DNA of 40,101 nt, from positions 1-40,101 of the forward strand of contig NZ_JAOARI010000029.1 in the NCBI RefSeq assembly GCF_025210605.1, read 5' to 3'. How positions within the stretch are numbered: position 1 is the first letter of the stretch; the number at the start of each line of letters is the position of its first letter. Below, piece after piece: positions 35,597-40,101 of the stretch. Under the pieces are notes generated by a model. The model did no database searches and was not told the DNA's origin. It was given only the letters and a program-made list of their open reading frames with translations. This DNA is from Halodesulfovibrio sp. (GTDB lineage: Bacteria > Desulfobacterota > Desulfovibrionia > Desulfovibrionales > Desulfovibrionaceae). The position numbers were made by a program, and so were the translations under genes.

Positions 35597-36526
35597 TTAT
35601 TCAGCTGACGGTTGAAACTCGTAAGTCAACCCGCGTCCGTTTACATATTCAGACAACTTGGTAAGCACCACATCGATATTTTTAGATCGGATAACCCACC
35701 GTGCCACAACTGAGTCTGACTGGATAACTACCGCATCCAGAGTTGAAGCGGATGCAGAACCTACCCATTCACGCAGCACCCTGTCGAATGCTTCCACACC
35801 GTCAGGGAACAGCCAGCCGCGCACCTGAAGCACTCCACTCCGTGCATTCTCTGCTGGTTGCGCATTTACAGTTTGGGCAAAATACTGTCCCCATACTTCG
35901 TGCCACGCTGCATCAAGCTCTTTAGCCTGAGCAGAAATTGGAGCACCAGCGCCCTGCAAAGACAGCTCCCAAGACTCACCCGTGGTCTTCATAACCAAAA
36001 CAAGGGGAGAATTGTAGTCAGGACGTAACCCGTACAGTTGGTGCAGACGTCCGATTCTATCCCACGTTTCGCTCTGAACACCCGAATACTGCGGGTTATA
36101 CATGACAGGAGTAGTCTGAGTCTTGAAAAAGCCAAGACGCTTAATGACAGATGTTAATGAGGTTCTGTTTACCGAAACCTCCACGGACATCTCCTGCCCG
36201 TAGCCATCCGGCATGTGTGTAGAACCAAGCTCACGGTAGCTTAGCACATGTGCTTTTGCTGTCGGAGCAAGAAACTTACGCAGTTCCTCTTCACGCACAT
36301 CATTAAGCGGATACCCGATAACTTCCAACGCTTCATCAAAAACAGCATTCGCAAATGCAGCTTGCAACGCCACAGGGCGCGTGCGAACTGTATAGGCTGC
36401 TTCATCAGCACCTTCAGGTATTGACTCAAACCAGACAGACTGTGCAACACGAGCCTGAGCAAAAGAACCAAGCATGAGTACAGCCACAAACGCCATACCG
36501 AAAATAAGTAATTTTTGTTTTATCAT
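35597..36526 (-). CDS. exported hypothetical protein, 309 aa
   Basis: Signal peptide MIKQKLLIFGMAFVAVLMLGSFAQA with cleavage after A-Q-A, so it is periplasmic. The mature protein begins with a domain (VALQAAFANAVFDEALEVIGYPLND, then SYRELGSTHM and SVEVSVNRTSLTSVIKRLGFF) that recalls DUF2066/FlgT-like N-terminal domains. The C-terminal third (GVLQVRGWLFPDGVEAFDRVLREWVG...) repeats an alpha/beta pattern. The family is not certain. The ribosome binding site is poor. Convergent with tatA, downstream of purM beyond a terminator. Confidence 0.6.
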   Translation of the reverse strand: MIKQKLLIFGMAFVAVLMLGSFAQARVAQSVWFESIPEGADEAAYTVRTRPVALQAAFANAVFDEALEVIGYPLNDVREEELRKFLAPTAKAHVLSYRELGSTHMPDGYGQEMSVEVSVNRTSLTSVIKRLGFFKTQTTPVMYNPQYSGVQSETWDRIGRLHQLYGLRPDYNSPLVLVMKTTGESWELSLQGAGAPISAQAKELDAAWHEVWGQYFAQTVNAQPAENARSGVLQVRGWLFPDGVEAFDRVLREWVGSASASTLDAVVIQSDSVVARWVIRSKNIDVVLTKLSEYVNGRGLTYEFQPSAE

Positions 36527-36611
36527 ATTGAATCTACTGTATGCCTTACAATTTCAGTTGTCCAAATGTACTGTATCGTTCTGCAAAACACCAGAGTTTT
36601 ATATACAGAGA

Positions 36612-36641
36612 AAGGTCGGAGACCTTACGGAATCCGACCTT
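36612..36641. terminator. terminator near the end of purM
   Basis: 9-bp stem AAGGTCGGA/TCCGACCTT with a 12-base loop and T tracts on both strands (better on the plus strand). Confidence 0.65.
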
Positions 36642-36670
36642 TTTATTATAATTTGAGAGATACAGAGAGA

Positions 36671-37726
36671 TTAGGGGAAAACCACATCAACCTGCTCAGC
36701 CTCTTGACTGCTACGTTTTTCAATACTGCCGATAACCCATGCGTTCTGGCGCATTGCTTCAAGACGAGACATAACGTCATCTTTATCTTCAGCACTGACA
36801 ATCAGCACATAGCCGATGCCACAGTTGAATATCTGCAACATTTCCGGCCAGCTCAACTTGCCTTGCTCCTTTAGCCAGTTAAACACAGGAAGAATATCCC
36901 ATGAACCGAAAGAAATAGAAGCGGAGACGGAGGAAGGAAGCACACGCGGAATGTTATCGTAGAATCCACCACCAGTAATATGCACCATGCCCTTGATATT
37001 AAAATCTCGCATAAGCACATTTACTGTATCAGCATAAATTGCAGTAGGTTCAAGCAATACTTCTGCTACAGTTTTATCAGTATCCGGCATAATATCATCG
37101 CCGGAAAGTCCACTTTCTTCAAAAAGCTTACGTACCAGTGTGTATCCATTTGAATGGATACCTGTAGATCCGATACCGATAATCGCATCACCCATGCGGA
37201 TATCAGAGCCATCCACGATATTGGCGTTGTCAACCATGCCTACACAGAATCCAGCAAGATCATATTCGCCTTCTTCATACATGTCAGCCATTTCTGCGGT
37301 TTCGCCACCCAGCAGAGCCATTTTAGATTGGCGACATCCAGCTGCCACACCGGCAACTACCTGCTCTGCTTTATCTACATCCAGTTTACCTGTGGCAAAA
37401 TAATCAAGGAAAAAAAGTGGCTTTGCACCTTGAACCAGAATATCATTAACGCTCATGGCAACAAGGTCGATACCTACAGTATCATGCTTGTCGAACATAA
37501 AGGCTAATTTAAGTTTTGTTCCAACACCATCGGTTCCGGATACGAGCACAGGCTCTTCCATACCCGACAGATCCGGTTTGAATAAGCCACCGAAGCCTCC
37601 GATGTCCGAAAGCACACCTTTCGTATGAGTATCGGCTACAACGTGCTTAATTCTATCAACAAGGGCGTTTCCTGCATTAATATCAACACCTGCTTCGGTA
37701 TACGCTCTTGAACGATCTTCAGACAT
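36671..37726 (-). CDS. purM: phosphoribosylformylglycinamidine cyclo-ligase (AIR synthetase)
   Basis: 351 residues from ATG 37726, which has AAGGAG upstream; the longer frame to 37780 has no site. Motifs: SGTDGVGTKLKLAF near 62-75, MSVNDILVQGAKPLFFLDY near 90-108, GGETAEM near 140-146, GIGSTGIHSNGYTLVRK, and HITGGGFYDNIPRVLP. It closes the imidazole ring of purines using ATP. The gene stands as a single unit; the small exported protein at 37816 is divergent from it. Confidence 0.97.
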   Translation of the reverse strand: MSEDRSRAYTEAGVDINAGNALVDRIKHVVADTHTKGVLSDIGGFGGLFKPDLSGMEEPVLVSGTDGVGTKLKLAFMFDKHDTVGIDLVAMSVNDILVQGAKPLFFLDYFATGKLDVDKAEQVVAGVAAGCRQSKMALLGGETAEMADMYEEGEYDLAGFCVGMVDNANIVDGSDIRMGDAIIGIGSTGIHSNGYTLVRKLFEESGLSGDDIMPDTDKTVAEVLLEPTAIYADTVNVLMRDFNIKGMVHITGGGFYDNIPRVLPSSVSASISFGSWDILPVFNWLKEQGKLSWPEMLQIFNCGIGYVLIVSAEDKDDVMSRLEAMRQNAWVIGSIEKRSSQEAEQVDVVFP

Positions 37727-37815
37727 TATCTGCTCCTTGATACTAGTATGATAACAAGATCCTTCGGGAAGTCCGTACATAGGCTTTTACGAAACAAAGA
37801 GCAAGGGAGAAACAC

Positions 37816-38136
37816 ATGCACAGCAATTCAACTACACACACTTTTTTATCACTACCCAAACTCACTGCATCCGCACTTATTGTTAGTGCATTATGTGCAA
37901 TAGCATTTACACCTTCTCTTGCTATTGCCAAAAAATATTCACAAGCCCCAAGAGAAGATACTGTTATCAGTACAGGTTCATCTGAAATAACTATAACAGA
38001 TGATCCGCTAAGTGGTGATAGAATACTTGAAGTGAAGCCAGAAACACAAGAAGAAGAAAATTGCAATAAATACACTGACGGTCAGTACCCTATTATAATA
38101 GAATTGAAACCGGATATTTCAAACTACAAAAAGTAG
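37816..38136 (+). CDS. small exported hypothetical protein, 106 aa
   Basis: Signal peptide: a short polar start, then LTASALIVSALCAIAFTPSLAIA with a likely A-I-A cleavage site near residue 38. The mature part is about 68 residues, acidic, with no motif. AAGGGAGA precedes the ATG. Its stop adjoins the amrS start region by a few bases, so it is probably in the same operon. Function unknown. Confidence 0.65.
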   Translation: MHSNSTTHTFLSLPKLTASALIVSALCAIAFTPSLAIAKKYSQAPREDTVISTGSSEITITDDPLSGDRILEVKPETQEEENCNKYTDGQYPIIIELKPDISNYKK

Positions 38137-38142
38137 GTGACT

Positions 38143-39183
38143 ATGCATCCTGCCAGACTTTGGAGACCATTGGGAGAAACCGGCGGCTCTGCACCGGTCA
38201 ATATTCAGTGCAGATTATGCAACCATTTTTGTAACATCGCGCCGGATGAAACCGGCTTGTGCGGTGTTCGGAAAAATGTAGGCGGCAAACTGTTTACACT
38301 GGTGCACGACAAAGTTGCAGCCGCTAACTTAGACCCTGTTGAAAAAAAGCCTCTGTATCACTTCCTTCCGGGCACAAACACTTTTTCATTCGGTACAGCT
38401 GGCTGCAATCTTGCGTGTTCGTTTTGTCAGAATTATTCCCTTTCAACCACACCTCGGTTGACTGGCAACATTACGGGACAACTCACCAGACCGGAGCGCA
38501 TTGTCGCTCTGGCTATTGAATCCGGTGCAAAATCAATCGCATACACCTATTCTGAACCTACAGTGTTTTTTGAATTAATGGCTGAAACGGCAGAACTTGC
38601 CATCCAGCATGGGTTAAAAAACATTATGGTTTCCAATGGATTCCAGTCACCAGAGTGTCTAGCCGAATTGAAAGATCTTATTCACGCATGCAATATTGAT
38701 CTTAAAGCTGCAACAGAATCGTTCTACCACACTATCTGTAACGCACACATACGCCCTGTCCTTCGCAATTTAAAAACTATTCGCGATATGGGTTGGTGGC
38801 TGGAAGTAACAACCCTGCTTGTCCCGGGAGAAAACGACAGTAAGGACGAAATAGAAACCCTTGCCCGTTTTATTAATGATGAACTTGGCAGTGATACTCC
38901 GTGGCATATTTCACGTTTTCATCCAACATATAAAATGCAAGACCACGTAGCCACTCCGCTTGAAGCACTAGAACAAGCCGCGGCTATTGGCAAAAAAGCT
39001 GGACTCCATTACGTATATGTTGGAAACATCCACGGGCATGAAGGGCGAGACACACAATGCCCTACTTGCGGCTGCACCGTAATACGACGCAAGAGCTACA
39101 CAGCAGCCAAAAACGATTATTCACACTGTCCAGCCTGCAAAGCACATATTGCAGGCGTATGGAGCACTAATGATTTGCGTTAA
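38143..39183 (+). CDS. amrS: AmmeMemoRadiSam system radical SAM enzyme
   Basis: 346 residues. The radical SAM cluster motif is CNLACSFC near 87-94 (C-x3-C-x2-C). The N-terminal cysteine block (CRLCNHFCNIAPDETGLCGVR) and the GTAGC...QNYSLS surroundings match AmrS, as does the C-terminal zinc ribbon (CPTCGC...CPACKAH). It is related to PflA-type activases but lacks a known partner here; AmmeMemoRadiSam companions are not visible. I use ATG 38143 (AGGTG in front); GTG 38137 is the alternative. Overlaps the start of cobO. Confidence 0.9.
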   Translation: MHPARLWRPLGETGGSAPVNIQCRLCNHFCNIAPDETGLCGVRKNVGGKLFTLVHDKVAAANLDPVEKKPLYHFLPGTNTFSFGTAGCNLACSFCQNYSLSTTPRLTGNITGQLTRPERIVALAIESGAKSIAYTYSEPTVFFELMAETAELAIQHGLKNIMVSNGFQSPECLAELKDLIHACNIDLKAATESFYHTICNAHIRPVLRNLKTIRDMGWWLEVTTLLVPGENDSKDEIETLARFINDELGSDTPWHISRFHPTYKMQDHVATPLEALEQAAAIGKKAGLHYVYVGNIHGHEGRDTQCPTCGCTVIRRKSYTAAKNDYSHCPACKAHIAGVWSTNDLR

Positions 39184-39673
39184 TACCGGAAATGGAAAAG
39201 GAAAAACTACGGCATCAGTGGGTCAAGCCATACGAGCACTGGGACAGGAGCAAACTGTCGCCTTCGGACAATTTATGAAAAGGGATAATCAAGCAGGTGA
39301 GCAGTATATGCTGCACAAACTGCTTGGTGAACTTTTTTTCGCCCCCGGTGATGGGTTCCTCACTAAACCGGAACAATACCCAGCGCACAGGGCTACATCA
39401 GAAAAAATTTTGTGGTGGGCAAAAGAGCGCATTCTTGAAGTTGATATGCTCATTCTTGATGAGGCTCTCTACGCATTATCTGCCGATCTCATCAAGCGAG
39501 AAGAATTGGAAGAATTAATAGCACTTGCGCGCAATAACAACACACACATGGTACTCTCAGGTCGCAATGCGCCCAAATGGCTTATAGAAGAAGCCGACCT
39601 TGTTACAGAGATGACCGAGATAAAGCATCATTATAAAGCAGGCATTCCGGCACAGAAGGGAATAGAATTTTAG
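39170..39673 (+). CDS. cobO: cob(I)yrinic acid a,c-diamide adenosyltransferase
   Basis: 167 residues. P-loop GNGKGKTTASVGQAIRALG at the N-terminus and VDMLILDEALYALS (Walker B) near 92-105, then VLSGRNAPKWLIEEADLVTEM, the usual CobO/BtuR order. It transfers adenosine from ATP to the cobalt of the corrinoid. The gene overlaps amrS by 14 bases (ATG 39170, GGAG in front), so both are made from one transcript. The link with a radical SAM enzyme is positional. Confidence 0.93.
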   Translation: MICVNTGNGKGKTTASVGQAIRALGQEQTVAFGQFMKRDNQAGEQYMLHKLLGELFFAPGDGFLTKPEQYPAHRATSEKILWWAKERILEVDMLILDEALYALSADLIKREELEELIALARNNNTHMVLSGRNAPKWLIEEADLVTEMTEIKHHYKAGIPAQKGIEF

Positions 39674-39733
39674 CAAATTTTATATATTTTCGCTTGCCAG
39701 CAGGCGAACTTTCCTCTAAACACTTCTTCGCGA

Positions 39734-39810
<77 letters not shown>

Positions 39811-39818
39811 CGGAATTT

Positions 39819-39844
39819 AAGCTCACAGTGCATACTGTGAGCTT
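39819..39844 (+). terminator. rho-independent terminator of tRNA-Pro
   Basis: 11-bp stem AAGCTCACAGT/ACTGTGAGCTT with a 4-base loop and a T run. Confidence 0.92.
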
Positions 39845-40042
39845 TTTTTATATCCGATATAAACTCATCACTGATCGATCCTGCACTGCAATTTTCTAAA
39901 GCTACTGGTTCTTTTATGCGAACATCACTCTCTTCACCACTAGAAGTGATGCCAAATCGGTTTCAAGATTTTAGTATTTTGCATTTTTCTGCATTTTTTA
40001 CTTGCATGTCATTCAAGTTTTCCTTAGTAATCTTTTCCGCGA

Positions 40043-40101
<59 letters not shown>

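Overview
The window reads as a chromosome segment of a marine sulfate-reducing bacterium of the Desulfovibrionaceae, most likely Halodesulfovibrio or a close relative. This is inferred from gene content and protein character, not from a database match. The supporting signs are a UGA-containing HesB-like selenoprotein beside a cysteine paralogue, an AmmeMemoRadiSam enzyme next to a cobalamin adenosyltransferase, a DUF465-ilvB-ilvN-ilvC cluster and generally low-to-moderate GC.

Positions 1-10300 are an accessory island resembling a phage satellite or a decayed integrative element. A replication operon runs leftward: a small basic protein, a CII-like regulator, a Toprim primase, and a helicase cut off from the primase by an in-frame TAG. 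It ends in a set of GTGTGACC palindromes in AT-rich DNA that looks like a replication origin. A divergent small regulator (8719) faces three evenly spaced GGG-(A/T)-CCC palindromes. Cargo to the left includes a DUF4747 protein coupled to a four-helix membrane protein, a PIN-domain protein, and a nuclease-like gene carrying a frameshift and two stops. A 21-bp inverted repeat and three GTGACTCG repeats lie near the right edge.

Positions 10300-22000 are a second accessory stretch: a Cache-type chemoreceptor, an ATPase/HNH pair of the Septu (PtuAB) type, scattered prophage-like single genes (M15-like peptidase, Ogr/NrdR-like zinc ribbon, two regulators sharing an N-terminal half), a lipoprotein, small membrane proteins and a methyltransferase. 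Intergenic gaps here are long and AT-rich.

From 22600 on the content is core: glpT, pyrR, the selenoprotein/cysteine HesB pair, an isochorismatase-fold hydrolase, the branched-chain amino acid cluster, YggT, a HAD phosphatase, a three-gene cluster ending in cysteine-rich and unknown proteins, tatA, purM, amrS-cobO and two tRNA-Pro(TGG) copies, the second cut by the window end. Clear rho-independent terminators separate most units.

The points most worth a second look are the Sec/Cys HesB pair, the amber codon inside the primase-helicase with its adjacent iteron-like origin, the branched RNA at 426-507, the DUF4747/membrane pair, the HTH/ribbon-helix-helix fusion regulator, and a flavin reductase-rhodanese protein that has lost its expected catalytic residues.
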